Shown one piece after another: positions 34,627-43,439 of a stretch of 64,000 nucleotides of DNA. The notes beneath the pieces are model-generated. The model made no database searches. It saw only the letters and a list, made by a program, of their open reading frames with translations, and was not told the origin of the DNA. Position numbers and translations under genes: made by a program. Source of the stretch: Amycolatopsis nivea (lineage in GTDB: Bacteria; Actinomycetota; Actinomycetes; Mycobacteriales; Pseudonocardiaceae); assembly GCF_004522235.1 (NCBI RefSeq), contig NZ_SDLT01000002.1, positions 186,001 to 250,000 of the forward strand. The letters are read 5' to 3'. Positions within the stretch are counted from its first letter, which is position 1; every line of letters begins with the position of its first letter.

Positions 34627-34650
34627 GTGACGGGACAAAGGTCTCGTCAC
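34627..34650. promoter_or_regulatory. TetR operator 2 (regulator side)
   Basis: GTGACGGGAC-n4-GTCTCGTCAC, nine of ten arm bases symmetric. It ends two bases before the TAGGAT box (34652-34657) of the regulator, so binding would autorepress. Confidence 0.85.
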
Positions 34651-34663
34651 ATAGGATGGCGTC

Positions 34664-35239
34664 ATGGCCCGATGGGAACCCGGAGCACGCGAACGGCTGG
34701 TCGTAGCGGCCGTCGACCTGTTCGCCGAACAGGGCTACGACGCCACGACGGTCGCGCAGATCGCTGAGCGCGCCGGTGTCACGAAGAGCACGTTCTTCCG
34801 GCATTTCCCGGACAAACGGGAGTTGTTGGTGGCCGGACAGGAAACGCTGAGCAAGCTGCTCGCGGAGGGAATCGCCGACGCCCCCGCCGACGCCAGCCCC
34901 CTGGAAGCAGTAGCGGAAGGCCTGCGCCGCGCCGCGACGGCCATGGGCCCGATGAACCGGGAACTCGCCCCTCGGTTGAAGGCCGCGGTCGCGGCCAGTA
35001 CGGAACTCCAGGAACGAGACGCGCTTAAGAGCGTCGGCCTAGCCGCGGCGATGACTGCCGCTCTGACCGCCCGAGGCCTACCCGAGGCGACTGCCGCGCT
35101 CGCTAGTGAGTTGGGGGTGCTGGCTTTTAAGCGGGGGTATTTCACGTGGTCGGAGAGCGATCGCGGGGATGCTGATCCGGCGGAGTTTTTGGTGGCGGCG
35201 TTGGAGGAGCTGCGGGCGGCGAGCGCTTCACTGGGGTGA
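34664..35239 (+). CDS. TetR-family transcriptional repressor
   Basis: A 191-residue regulator. The N-terminal HTH is clear (RERLVVAAVDLFAEQGYDATTVAQIAERAGVTKSTFFRHFPDKRELL). The ligand domain is Ala-rich and helical. TAGGAT ends six bases before ATG 34664, so the transcript is probably leaderless. It faces the divergent SDR across a spacer with two near-identical operators. Codon use changes towards the 3' end (more G-ending, TTT, GGG), and decayed extra copies of the last 90 bases follow downstream. Confidence 0.92.
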   Translation: MARWEPGARERLVVAAVDLFAEQGYDATTVAQIAERAGVTKSTFFRHFPDKRELLVAGQETLSKLLAEGIADAPADASPLEAVAEGLRRAATAMGPMNRELAPRLKAAVAASTELQERDALKSVGLAAAMTAALTARGLPEATAALASELGVLAFKRGYFTWSESDRGDADPAEFLVAALEELRAASASLG

Positions 35240-35274
35240 CGGCACGCTTCCGGCGGCTCTTGCCTGGGAGCCCG

Positions 35275-35338
35275 GACGCCGAATCGGTGGAGTTTTGGTG
35301 GCAGCGCTGGAAGAAGCTTCGACGAGTGCTTCGCTGGG
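35275..35338 (+). pseudogene. Decayed copy 2 of the TetR 3' end
   Basis: This stretch matches bases 35172-35236 of the TetR gene with substitutions and small deletions: in one frame it still reads LVAALEEASTSASLG against LVAALEELRAASASLG in the gene. A one-base loss before TTTTGG puts it out of frame with the start of the copy. Confidence 0.65.
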
Positions 35339-35431
35339 CTGCACGGACGGTGCCTGCCCACTCCCGCACGCATTGGCACCGGACGGGTCCGCGCCGGAGA
35401 GGCGACGTCGAACGCGGCCATCCCGAGGACT

Positions 35432-35507
35432 CGGAGAGCGACCGCAGGGACGGACGCCGACCCAGCGGAGCATCCGGAAGAGCCTTGCACAGCAAGCACT
35501 TCACTGG
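35432..35507 (+). pseudogene. Decayed copy 3 of the TetR 3' end
   Basis: CGGAGAGCGACCGCAGGGAC here parallels CGGAGAGCGATCGCGGGGAT in the gene (from 35151), followed by a GA insertion, CGCCGACCCAGCGGAG (parallel to CTGATCCGGCGGAG), and after a gap AAGCACTTCACTGG (parallel to GAGCGCTTCACTGG). More eroded than copy 2. Confidence 0.6.
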
Positions 35508-35639
35508 CCCGAACGAGTAGTGCCAGGCATCCGCCCGCTCCGGAGGCCCTAGCGCCTCTTCGGCCGGGGCGGTGCCCGCGTCGGCGGACAGCCGTCCGGT
35601 CTGAAGCATTTCCCTTACCCGGCAACCGGAACTGCGCTG

Positions 35640-35678
35640 CCCGTCAAGCAGGCGAGTTGGATTCGCCTGCCTGACGGG
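35640..35678. terminator. Hairpin terminator downstream of the DHA2 MFS gene
   Basis: CCCGTCA and CAGGCGA pair with TCGCCTG and TGACGGG, separated by a 2 x 2 internal loop, around a seven-base loop. It lies eight bases past the MFS stop. Confidence 0.8.
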
Positions 35679-35685
35679 GACCGAA

Positions 35686-37200
35686 TCATGCGCACATCGC
35701 TGGCTCCTCCGGCTTGGAGTCCTGCGGGCGGTTTCGCCGACGGCCCAACAGGAAGTACGCCTGCAGTGCCGTGTACACGAGGATCGCGGCGCCCACCCAC
35801 GCACTCGTGTGCAGTGCCGTCACGAAGGACTCGCGGGCGGTGGTCAGCAGCTCCGCGCCCTCGGTGGCGGGCAGGGAGTGTGCGGTGGCTACCGCGCCGC
35901 CGAGGGTGTCGTGGGCTGCGGCGGGGGCGGTGGCGGGCAGGCCGGACTGGTAGACCGCCGTGGCGAGGCTGCCCAGCAGGGCGGTGCCGAGGGCGCCGCC
36001 CAGTTCGTAGCCGGTTTCCGAGATCGCCGATGCGGCGCCGGCGCGGTTGACCGGGGCGGCGGAGATCACGAGGTCGTTCGTCAGGGTTTCCGACAGGGCC
36101 ACCCCGCCGCCGACCAGGACGAACGCCACTACTACCGCGGCCAGTCCGGCGTCGGCTCCGATGGTGGTCAGGACCAGGAAGCCGGCCGCGCCGAGGAGCA
36201 GGCCCAGGCTGACCAGGACCGGCACCCGGACTCGGCGGGCGAGCCAGGCGGCTGCCAGGGCGCCGACGACGCCGGCGACCGTGGCGGGCAGCATCCACAG
36301 TGCCGCGGTCAGTGGCTTCAGGCCGAGCACCAGCTGCAGGTACTGCGGCAGCAGGAACAGCAGCCCGACCAGGGCGAACACGCCCAGCAGGTTCGTGATC
36401 ACCGATCCGGCGAACTTGCGGTTGGCGAACAGGCCGAGGTCCAGCATCGGCTGGTCAAGCTGTCGCTGCCGGCGCACGAACGCCGCGCCCAGCGCGAGTC
36501 CGAGCACCATCGCGGCACCGGCCGACCAGCTGACCCCTTCCGTCGCGGCGATCTTCACGCCGTAGACGACCGGCAGCATCGTGCCGAGCGACAGCAGCGC
36601 CGACCACGGGTCGAAGCGGCCCGGGTTCGGATCGCGGAACTCCGGCAGCAGCAACGGGCCCGCGACGAGCAGCAGCACCATCACCGGCACGTTGATCAGG
36701 AAGACCGAACCCCACCAGAAGTGCTCGAGCAGCCAGCCGCCGACGACCGGGCCGACCGCCATCCCGCCGGAGAACGCCGCGCTCCAGATCGCGACCGCGG
36801 TGCGCCGCGTGCGGTCCTCGGTGAAGATGCTGCGGATCAGCGACAGCGTGGACGGCATCAGCGTCGCGCCGCCGACGCCCAGCAGCGCCCGCGCGACGAT
36901 CAGCATCAGCGGCGACGTGGCGAACGCCGCCAGCACCGAGGCCGCACCGAACGCCGCACCGCCGATGAGCAGCAGCCGCCGCCTGCCGATCCGGTCGCCC
37001 AGCGTGCCCATGAAAACCAGCAGTCCGGCCAGGACGAACGAGTAGACGTCGACGATCCACAGCTGCTCCGCACCCGTGGGCGCGAGATCCTCGCTGAGAT
37101 AGGGCAGGGCGAACCCCAGGACTGTCGTGTCCACGCTGATCAACAGGACCGGCAGCACCAGAACCGCCAAAGCCCACCACTGGCCTCCGCGCCGCACCAT
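35686..37200 (-). CDS. MFS multidrug exporter, DHA2 (14-TM) family
   Basis: A 504-residue proton-coupled exporter. ISVDTTVLGFALPYLSEDL is motif D1 of the DHA2 family, GTLGDRIGRRRLLLIG is motif A, and ALLGVGGATLMPSTLSLIR is near motif B/C. About 14 hydrophobic segments are visible. Related to QacA/Stp-type pumps. Divergent from a TetR gene and bracketed by two matching operators, so it is almost certainly repressed by that TetR and induced by its substrate. Confidence 0.92.
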   Translation of the reverse strand: MVRRGGQWWALAVLVLPVLLISVDTTVLGFALPYLSEDLAPTGAEQLWIVDVYSFVLAGLLVFMGTLGDRIGRRRLLLIGGAAFGAASVLAAFATSPLMLIVARALLGVGGATLMPSTLSLIRSIFTEDRTRRTAVAIWSAAFSGGMAVGPVVGGWLLEHFWWGSVFLINVPVMVLLLVAGPLLLPEFRDPNPGRFDPWSALLSLGTMLPVVYGVKIAATEGVSWSAGAAMVLGLALGAAFVRRQRQLDQPMLDLGLFANRKFAGSVITNLLGVFALVGLLFLLPQYLQLVLGLKPLTAALWMLPATVAGVVGALAAAWLARRVRVPVLVSLGLLLGAAGFLVLTTIGADAGLAAVVVAFVLVGGGVALSETLTNDLVISAAPVNRAGAASAISETGYELGGALGTALLGSLATAVYQSGLPATAPAAAHDTLGGAVATAHSLPATEGAELLTTARESFVTALHTSAWVGAAILVYTALQAYFLLGRRRNRPQDSKPEEPAMCA

Positions 37201-37218
37201 GGCGCACTCTTCCTTCCT

Positions 37219-37238
37219 TGTACCGTCCAGACGGTACA
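37219..37238. promoter_or_regulatory. TetR operator at the MFS promoter
   Basis: A perfect 20-bp palindrome whose core is GTACCGTCCAGACGGTAC (37220-37237). It is 19 bases upstream of the MFS start on the minus strand. The same ACCGTC arm recurs at 37264. Confidence 0.88.
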
Positions 37239-37260
37239 GTTTCGTTCCTGAGGTAGAAGG

Positions 37261-37280
37261 TAAACCGTCTGGACGGTATA
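37261..37280. promoter_or_regulatory. TetR operator over the regulator's own -10 box
   Basis: ACCGTC-TG-GACGGT (37264-37277), extended to 37261-37280 with one mismatch. Centre-to-centre distance to the first operator is 42 bases, four helical turns. It overlaps TATAGT (37277-37282). Confidence 0.88.
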
Positions 37281-37289
37281 GTCAAGGTG

Positions 37290-37850
37290 ATGGCTAAACC
37301 TTCAGCACGAGAACGCATCCTCGGTTCGTACGAGGTCATCCTCGCCGACCGCGGCCCGGCCGAGATCACGCTCGACGCCGTCGCGGCGCACGCCGGGGTG
37401 TCCAAGGGCGGGCTGCTCTACCACTTCGGTTCGAAGGACGCCCTGCGCGACGGCCTGCTCGAACGCCTCGAGCGGCTCACCGACGAGGACCTCGAACGCG
37501 CACGGAGCGCCCCGGAAGGCGTGGTGCGGCACTACCTGCGCTCGTCGATCACCGACGTCACGCGCGACCTGGCGCTGCACCGCACGACGATGGCCGCGCT
37601 CCGCCTGGTCCTCAACGACCCGATCGCGGCGGAGGTGTCGCGGCGCTGCACCGAGCGCACCCGCGAGCTGATGCTGGAGCACGTCGAGGACCCGGTGACG
37701 GCGGAGCTGGTGATGCTGGTCGGCGAGGGCCTCTACATGCGCGCGGCGCTGGGCGAAGAGGTGACCGACAGCCTGCTGGAGCAGATCGAGGACATCGCGG
37801 ACCGGATCGAGGCCGGGGCGCCGGTCCAGGCGGGACGGCGGAAGGGCTGA
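37290..37850 (+). CDS. TetR-family regulator of the DHA2 exporter
   Basis: A 186-residue repressor from ATG 37290 (GTG 37287 just before is possible). HTH: ARERILGSYEVILADRGPAEITLDAVAAHAGVSKGGLLYHFGSKDAL, with the KGGLLYHF recognition helix typical of QacR/BM3R-like regulators, and a TetR_C-type ligand domain. TATAGT ends seven bases before the ATG, so the mRNA is likely leaderless and the operator overlaps it. Confidence 0.92.
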   Translation: MAKPSARERILGSYEVILADRGPAEITLDAVAAHAGVSKGGLLYHFGSKDALRDGLLERLERLTDEDLERARSAPEGVVRHYLRSSITDVTRDLALHRTTMAALRLVLNDPIAAEVSRRCTERTRELMLEHVEDPVTAELVMLVGEGLYMRAALGEEVTDSLLEQIEDIADRIEAGAPVQAGRRKG

Positions 37851-37936
37851 GCCGCGGGGATCGCCAGGCACCCGACGCCCCCTGACTTCAAGTCCGCGAG
37901 GAGAACTCCCTCAGGCGTCACTCACGGACGACCACC

Positions 37937-38571
<635 letters not shown>

Positions 38572-38613
38572 AGTCGCCAACCAATGGTTTGCTCCACCCC
38601 AAGGAAGACCCAC

Positions 38614-39141
38614 ATGGCACCTCAGAACTCCGCCGTCAGGCCAGAGGCCGACCTCGACCTTGCCGACCAGCTCGGGCACGAGCTGGTCCGGTTCATGCGC
38701 TTGATCACCAAGGCGAAGTCCCAGGTCGCCAAACACGGGCCGGACGGGATCGAGAGGGCCGCGTACGCGATCCTCTTCTGCCTCGTCCACGAAGGCCCGC
38801 AACGCACCAGCAAGCTGGCCGAGTTCCTGCACTCCGAGATCTCCACGATCAGCAGGCAGTCCAGCTCGCTCGTGCAGCACGGACTCGTCGAACGGCAGGC
38901 CGACCCCGAGGACGGCCGCGCCTGCTTGCTCGCCCCGACCGCCGAAGGCCTCCGCGTCTTCGACGAAAACCGCAAGCACCGCGCCCGGTGGCTCGCCGAC
39001 GTACTCGGCGATTGGAGCCAGGAGGAGCGCGAGACGCTCAACGAGCTTCTCGCGCGGCTCAACACAGGTATCGAAAAGAACAATCCGTCGCTGTCCGACA
39101 CCGCGGCGACGGCACAGGCCAAGGGGGCCTCGAACGCATGA
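38614..39141 (+). CDS. MarR-family transcriptional regulator
   Basis: A 175-residue winged-helix regulator: ADQLGHELVRFMRLITKAKSQVAKHGPDGIERAAYAILFCLVHEGPQRTSKLAEFLHSEISTISRQSSSLVQHGLVERQADPEDGRACLLAPTAEGLRVF, with the wing DPEDGRACL as the DxRxxxL signature. ATG 38614 has AAGGAAG upstream. Its stop overlaps the exporter start (ATGA), so it heads and most likely controls the exporter/YceI operon. Confidence 0.92.
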   Translation: MAPQNSAVRPEADLDLADQLGHELVRFMRLITKAKSQVAKHGPDGIERAAYAILFCLVHEGPQRTSKLAEFLHSEISTISRQSSSLVQHGLVERQADPEDGRACLLAPTAEGLRVFDENRKHRARWLADVLGDWSQEERETLNELLARLNTGIEKNNPSLSDTAATAQAKGASNA

Positions 39142-41765
39142 CGTCCACTGTTGAAAAACAACCTCAGTCGCGAGGGGGAGCGCCCGCTGAAGACAGCGAC
39201 GGCGGTCTGCGGCTGACCCACCGCCAAATCGTCACGATCATCAGCGGCCTGATGTGCGGCATGTTCCTCGCCGCGCTCGACCAGACGATCGTGGGCACCT
39301 CGATCGTCCGGATCGCCAACGACCTGCACGGCTTCGACCTGCAGGCGTGGGCGACCACGGCGTACCTGATCACGTCGACGATCGCGACGCCGATCTACGG
39401 CAAGCTTTCCGACATCTACGGCCGCAAGCCGTTCTACCTCGCCGCGATCGCGATCTTCGTCGCCGGTTCGGCCGCCGCGTCGTTCTCGACCTCGATGTAC
39501 GAACTGGCCGCGTTCCGCGCGGTGCAGGGTCTCGGCGCCGGCGGTCTGATGTCGCTGGCCATGACGATCATCGGCGACGTGGTCCCGCCGCGGGAACGCG
39601 CTCGCTACCAGGGCTACTTCCTCGCCGTGTTCGGCACTTCCACCGTGCTCGGCCCGGTGCTCGGCGGCTTCTTCGCCGGCTTCGACACCCTCGGCGGCCT
39701 GCACGGCTGGCGCTGGGTCTTCCTGATCAACGTGCCGATCGGCATCATCGCGCTGTTCGTCGTCGCGAAGGTGCTGAACGTCCCGCACAACCGCCACGAC
39801 CACAAGATCGACTGGTGGGGCGCGCTGACCATGGTCATCGCCGTGGTGCCGTTCCTGATCGTCGCCGAACAGGGCCAGAAGTGGGGCTGGGGCGACCAGA
39901 AGTCGATCTGGATGTACATCATCGGCGGCGTCGGCATCGTGTTGTTCATCGTCGTCGAGAAGCTGATGAAGGACGCCGCGCTGATCCCGTTGCGGCTGTT
40001 CAAGAACTCGACCTTCACCGTGGCCATCATCGGCGGCGTGATCGTCGGCGTGGCGATGTTCGGCGCGATCACGATGATCCCGCAGTACCTGCAGGTCGTG
40101 CAGGGCTACACGCCGACCGAATCGGGTCTGCTGATGCTGCCGCTGATGGTCGGCATCATGTCCAGCTCGATCATCTCCGGCAAGATCACCTCGAAGACCG
40201 GGCGCTACAAGATCTTCCCGGTCGTCGGCACGATCCTGATCGCGGCGGGCGCGTTCTTCTTCGCCATGGTCAAGTACGACACCCCGATCTGGCACCCGCT
40301 GGTCGCCGCGCTGATCATCGGCCTCGGCCTCGGCCAGTGCATGCAGACGCTGATCATCGCGGTGCAGAACGCGGGCCCGCGCAAGGACATGGGCGTGTCG
40401 ACCGCGTCGGCGACGTTCTTCCGGCAGATCGGCGGTACCGCGGGGGTCGCGGTGTTCCTGACGATTCTGTTCAACGTGCTGCCGGGCAACATCACCAAGG
40501 CGTTCGGCGGCCACCTGCCTCCGGGCGGGGGCGCCAACCTCGGCGACCTGTCGAGCAACACGAGCGTCATCCAGACGCTGCCGGAAGCGGTGCGCACGCC
40601 GATCCTGATCGGCTTCACCGAGTCCATCACCACGGTGTTCTGGGTCGCCGGCGGCGTCGCGCTGCTGGCCACGCTGGTGCTGCTGTTCATGAAGGAGATC
40701 CCGCTGGCGGGCATGAACCCGGCGGCGGCCGCGGTCGAAGGCGGCGAAGCGCTGCTGGAAGACCTCGACGAACCGGTCCCGGCCCAGGAAGAGACCGCTG
40801 AGCTGAAGACGGCGGGTTCGCTGTTCGAGGAGGCCCCGAAGGAGCCGGTGCTCGTCGGAGCCGGCGGCAGGCACGCCCTGACCAACGGCCACGGCGACGC
40901 GCAGGCGGTGGCTGACGCCCGTCCGATGCCGATCACCAACTCGGTGGCCGACGCGGAATTCGGCACGGCCACCGGCTCGGGCGGCGTCCCGGTCACCGGC
41001 CACGTGCGCCGCCAGGACGGCAGCCACGTGAGCGCGGCCGCGCTGACCCTGATCGACCAGCAGGGCCGTCAGGTGGCGCGGGCGACCGGCAACGGCGACG
41101 GCAGCTACTCGATCCCGACCCAGGGTCCGGGAACGTACGTGCTGATCGTGTCCGCTCCCGGGCACCAGCCGCAGGCCTCCAGCGTGGTGGTCGGCGGGCA
41201 CCCGGCGAACCTGGACGTCACGCTCACCGGTTCCGGCGAGCTGACCGGCGTGGTCCGTTCGATCGGCACCGCGACCCCGCTGGCGAACGCGACGGTCACG
41301 CTGACCGACTCGCGCGGCGAGGTCAACGGCGCGTTCATCACCGCCGAGGACGGCGTCTACACCTTCAGCGGCGTCGGCGCCGGGCAGTACACGCTGGTCG
41401 CGAGCGGCCCGCACTACCGCCCGGTCGCGGTCACGCTGACGGTGCCGGACAGCGGCGTGCTGCGCCACGACGTCGAACTCGCCGGCGCGGTGCTGCTCCA
41501 GGGCGTCGCGCGCACCGAGGGCGACCGGATCGTGCCGGACGCGCGGATCACCGTGCTCGACGCGAACGGCAACGTCGCGGCGGTGGCCCGCACCGACAGC
41601 GAGGGCCGCTACGTGGTCAGCGACCTGCCGATCGGCTCCTACACGGTCGTGGCGAGCGGATACCCGCCCGCCACCAGCCAGGTGACGCTGGACGACGGCG
41701 AGGCCCAGCACGACGTGCGGCTGAGCTACGACCAGGCGCTCGACGAGCTGGTCGACCGGTCATGA
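39138..41765 (+). CDS. DHA2 MFS exporter fused to three carboxypeptidase-regulatory-like domains
   Basis: An 875-residue fusion. Residues 30-520 are a full 14-TM DHA2 transporter (LAALDQTIVGTSIVRIANDL is motif D1, YGKLSDIYGRKPFYL motif A, GLGAGGLMSLAMTI motif C). After an acidic linker (521-615) come three beta-sandwich repeats at about 616-698, 701-783 and 786-863, each with the pattern G-x-V ... A-x-(V/L)-T-L-x-D ... G-x-Y-x-(I/V/F)-x-x-(L/V)-x-x-G-x-Y-x-L/V-x-(A/V)-S/G. An even TM number puts this tail in the cytosol, unlike most CarboxypepD_reg/CnaB domains. Translationally coupled to MarR before and to the YceI protein after it. Confidence 0.88.
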   Translation: MTSTVEKQPQSRGGAPAEDSDGGLRLTHRQIVTIISGLMCGMFLAALDQTIVGTSIVRIANDLHGFDLQAWATTAYLITSTIATPIYGKLSDIYGRKPFYLAAIAIFVAGSAAASFSTSMYELAAFRAVQGLGAGGLMSLAMTIIGDVVPPRERARYQGYFLAVFGTSTVLGPVLGGFFAGFDTLGGLHGWRWVFLINVPIGIIALFVVAKVLNVPHNRHDHKIDWWGALTMVIAVVPFLIVAEQGQKWGWGDQKSIWMYIIGGVGIVLFIVVEKLMKDAALIPLRLFKNSTFTVAIIGGVIVGVAMFGAITMIPQYLQVVQGYTPTESGLLMLPLMVGIMSSSIISGKITSKTGRYKIFPVVGTILIAAGAFFFAMVKYDTPIWHPLVAALIIGLGLGQCMQTLIIAVQNAGPRKDMGVSTASATFFRQIGGTAGVAVFLTILFNVLPGNITKAFGGHLPPGGGANLGDLSSNTSVIQTLPEAVRTPILIGFTESITTVFWVAGGVALLATLVLLFMKEIPLAGMNPAAAAVEGGEALLEDLDEPVPAQEETAELKTAGSLFEEAPKEPVLVGAGGRHALTNGHGDAQAVADARPMPITNSVADAEFGTATGSGGVPVTGHVRRQDGSHVSAAALTLIDQQGRQVARATGNGDGSYSIPTQGPGTYVLIVSAPGHQPQASSVVVGGHPANLDVTLTGSGELTGVVRSIGTATPLANATVTLTDSRGEVNGAFITAEDGVYTFSGVGAGQYTLVASGPHYRPVAVTLTVPDSGVLRHDVELAGAVLLQGVARTEGDRIVPDARITVLDANGNVAAVARTDSEGRYVVSDLPIGSYTVVASGYPPATSQVTLDDGEAQHDVRLSYDQALDELVDRS

Positions 41766-42586
41766 GCGGGGGCCTGCGCGCACAGCTGCGCTCGAACGGC
41801 GGATGGCCGGTCGAGAACGCGGTGCTCACGGTCACCGACTTGAACGGGCGCCAGGTCGCGCGGCAGGTCACGGACGCGAAGGGGGCGGTGGTCACCGACC
41901 CGCTGCCCCCTGGCGTCTACACCGCCGTGATCACCGCGCCGGGGTACACGCCGCTGGCCCGTACCGTGCAGATCGGCTCCGACGGGGCCGGGCTGCTCGG
42001 CGACATCGCGCTCGTGCCGGTTTCCGGCGCGGTCGAGCTGCCGCCGGAGGGTCCGTGGACGATCGACCCGATGCACTCGTCGGTGGTCGCCACCGCGCGG
42101 CACATGGGCATCGCGAGCATCAAGGTGCGGTTCCCGGACGTGGCGGGGCGGATCGAGGTCGCCCGGCCGGTCGAGCGGTCGAGCGTGCGCGCCGAGATCA
42201 AGGCGGGCAGCATCGAAAGCGGCATAAAGATGCGGGACGACCACCTGCGTTCGGCCGAATTCCTCGACGTCGACGCGTATCCGCTCATCACGTTCGAAAG
42301 CACCGGGCTTTCCCAGCTCGGCACGGACAACTGGGCGCTGCGCGGCGTGCTGACGCTGCACGGCGAACGCCGCGACGTCACGCTCGACCTGCGCTACACC
42401 GGGCACGGCCCGGACCCGTGGGGCGGCGTGCGTGCCGCGTTCCACGCCGAAACGCAATTGCACCGCAACGATTTCGCGATCAACTACAGCGCGATGGTGC
42501 GGGCGGGCGTGGCCGCGATCGGCACGACCGTCAAGGTGGAGCTGGACATCGAGGCGGTGCAGGGCGAGTCCCTGCCGCAGTTCTAG
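41762..42586 (+). CDS. Protein with carboxypeptidase-regulatory-like domain fused to YceI
   Basis: A 274-residue protein. Residues 1-88 are a fourth copy of the beta-sandwich domain seen in the preceding exporter (VENAVLTVTDLNGRQVARQVTD ... PPGVYTAVITAPGY). Residues 94-274 are YceI (GPWTIDPMHSSVVATARHMGIASIKVRFPDVAGRIEV ... MRDDHLRSAEFLDVDAYPLITFES), a lipocalin-like barrel that binds polyisoprenoids or other amphiphiles. There is no signal peptide, so it is expected in the cytosol, where the exporter's tail also lies. ATGA coupling ensures matched synthesis. A strong terminator follows. Confidence 0.9.
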   Translation: MSGGLRAQLRSNGGWPVENAVLTVTDLNGRQVARQVTDAKGAVVTDPLPPGVYTAVITAPGYTPLARTVQIGSDGAGLLGDIALVPVSGAVELPPEGPWTIDPMHSSVVATARHMGIASIKVRFPDVAGRIEVARPVERSSVRAEIKAGSIESGIKMRDDHLRSAEFLDVDAYPLITFESTGLSQLGTDNWALRGVLTLHGERRDVTLDLRYTGHGPDPWGGVRAAFHAETQLHRNDFAINYSAMVRAGVAAIGTTVKVELDIEAVQGESLPQF

Positions 42587-42597
42587 AGAAAACCGCG

Positions 42598-42631
42598 ACA
42601 GGCCGCCCGGGAACTGTCCCGGGCGGCCTGT
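42598..42631 (+). terminator. 15-bp hairpin ending the MarR-MFS-YceI operon
   Basis: ACAGGCCGCCCGGGA (42598-42612) pairs with 42617-42631 around an ACTG loop and is followed by TCGTTGT. It lies 11 bases after the YceI stop. Confidence 0.9.
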
Positions 42632-42751
42632 TCGTTGTCCTGGGCGAAAAGGGTGAACAGTCTGGTTACCCCAGGAATACCCAAAGTCACCGAATGCGGA
42701 GGATTCGATGGTTGCGTACTGCGGCCGGTCCCAGCCACGTAGGCTCTTCGC

Positions 42752-43429
42752 GTGAACCTCGACGCCGCCCAGCCCGCGCACGCCGCGGGAATCGGCCTGA
42801 GCTGGCTGGACACCGCCGGCCCGGTGCTCGTCTGGGTCATCGTGCTGTCGTTCGTGCTCATCGAATGCGCGCTCATCATCGGGCTGTTCCTTCCCGGCGA
42901 TTCGCTGCTGTTCGGCGCGGGCGTGGTGCTCGCCCAGCACGGCTCGGACCTCAACGCGTGGCTGCTGTCCGCGGCCGCGTTGCTCACCGCCGTGGTCGGC
43001 AACCAGATCGGCTACTACATCGGCCGCGGCGCGGGCACCACGCTGATCGCCCGGCGCGGCGGGCGGATGCTCAACCGGCACAACCTCGAACGCGCGCAAG
43101 CTTTCCTGGACCGCAAGGGTTTCTTCGCGATCGTCGCGGCACGGTGGATCCCGTGGATCCGCACGCTGGCCCCGCTCATCGCGGGCGCCGCGCGGATGGA
43201 TTCGCGGCGGTTCCTGCTCGCCACCACCGTCGGCGGCCTGCTGTGGGTGCCGACGCTGGTGCTGCTCGGCTACTACGGCGCGGGTCTGCTCGACGCCATC
43301 CCGTGGGTCAAGACCGCGGCGCTGTGGGTGAGCATCGCGTTCTTCGTGTTCGGCACCGCGTACGGCGTGCTGCGCTACCGCCAGGAAATGCGGCGTCCGG
43401 TCGACGAACCCGACGACGCGCACGCCTGA
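42752..43429 (+). CDS. DedA family membrane protein (second copy)
   Basis: A 225-residue DedA protein: IECALIIGLFLPGDSLLFGAGVVL is the re-entrant loop (Glu and PGD), and AARWIPWIRTLAPLIAGAARMDSRRF the Arg loop. About six hydrophobic segments. GTG 42752 is preceded by TAGGCT six bases away, without Shine-Dalgarno. It differs clearly from the DedA at 30.8 kb, so the two are separate subfamily members. It stands alone next to the polyisoprenoid-binding YceI operon, which is suggestive since DedA members move polyprenyl carriers. Confidence 0.9.
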   Translation: MNLDAAQPAHAAGIGLSWLDTAGPVLVWVIVLSFVLIECALIIGLFLPGDSLLFGAGVVLAQHGSDLNAWLLSAAALLTAVVGNQIGYYIGRGAGTTLIARRGGRMLNRHNLERAQAFLDRKGFFAIVAARWIPWIRTLAPLIAGAARMDSRRFLLATTVGGLLWVPTLVLLGYYGAGLLDAIPWVKTAALWVSIAFFVFGTAYGVLRYRQEMRRPVDEPDDAHA

Positions 43430-43439
43430 GTTTTCAGGC
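43424..43439. terminator. Small hairpin shared by two converging stop codons
   Basis: GCCTGA-GTTT-TCAGGC: one arm contains the DedA stop codon and the other the stop of the VOC gene. Six base pairs only, so weak. Confidence 0.45.

Larger units (their letters stand above)
35240..35685. other. 446-bp region without an intact gene
   Basis: Between the TetR stop and the MFS stop. It holds two decayed copies of the TetR 3' end (35275-35338 and 35432-35507) and a hairpin terminator at 35640-35678. The open frames over this stretch have no recognisable product and read as remnants. Confidence 0.65.

Noticed and set aside
35106..35552. A 148-codon frame running through the TetR 3' end and beyond
   Set aside because: It is a different frame from the TetR gene and only becomes gene-like over the decayed copy; no start signal.
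38622..41711. A 1029-codon open frame on the minus strand
   Set aside because: It is the complement of the MarR/MFS genes. Its product is rich in Arg, Asp, His and Gln as expected of a GC-rich antisense frame, with no recognisable domain.
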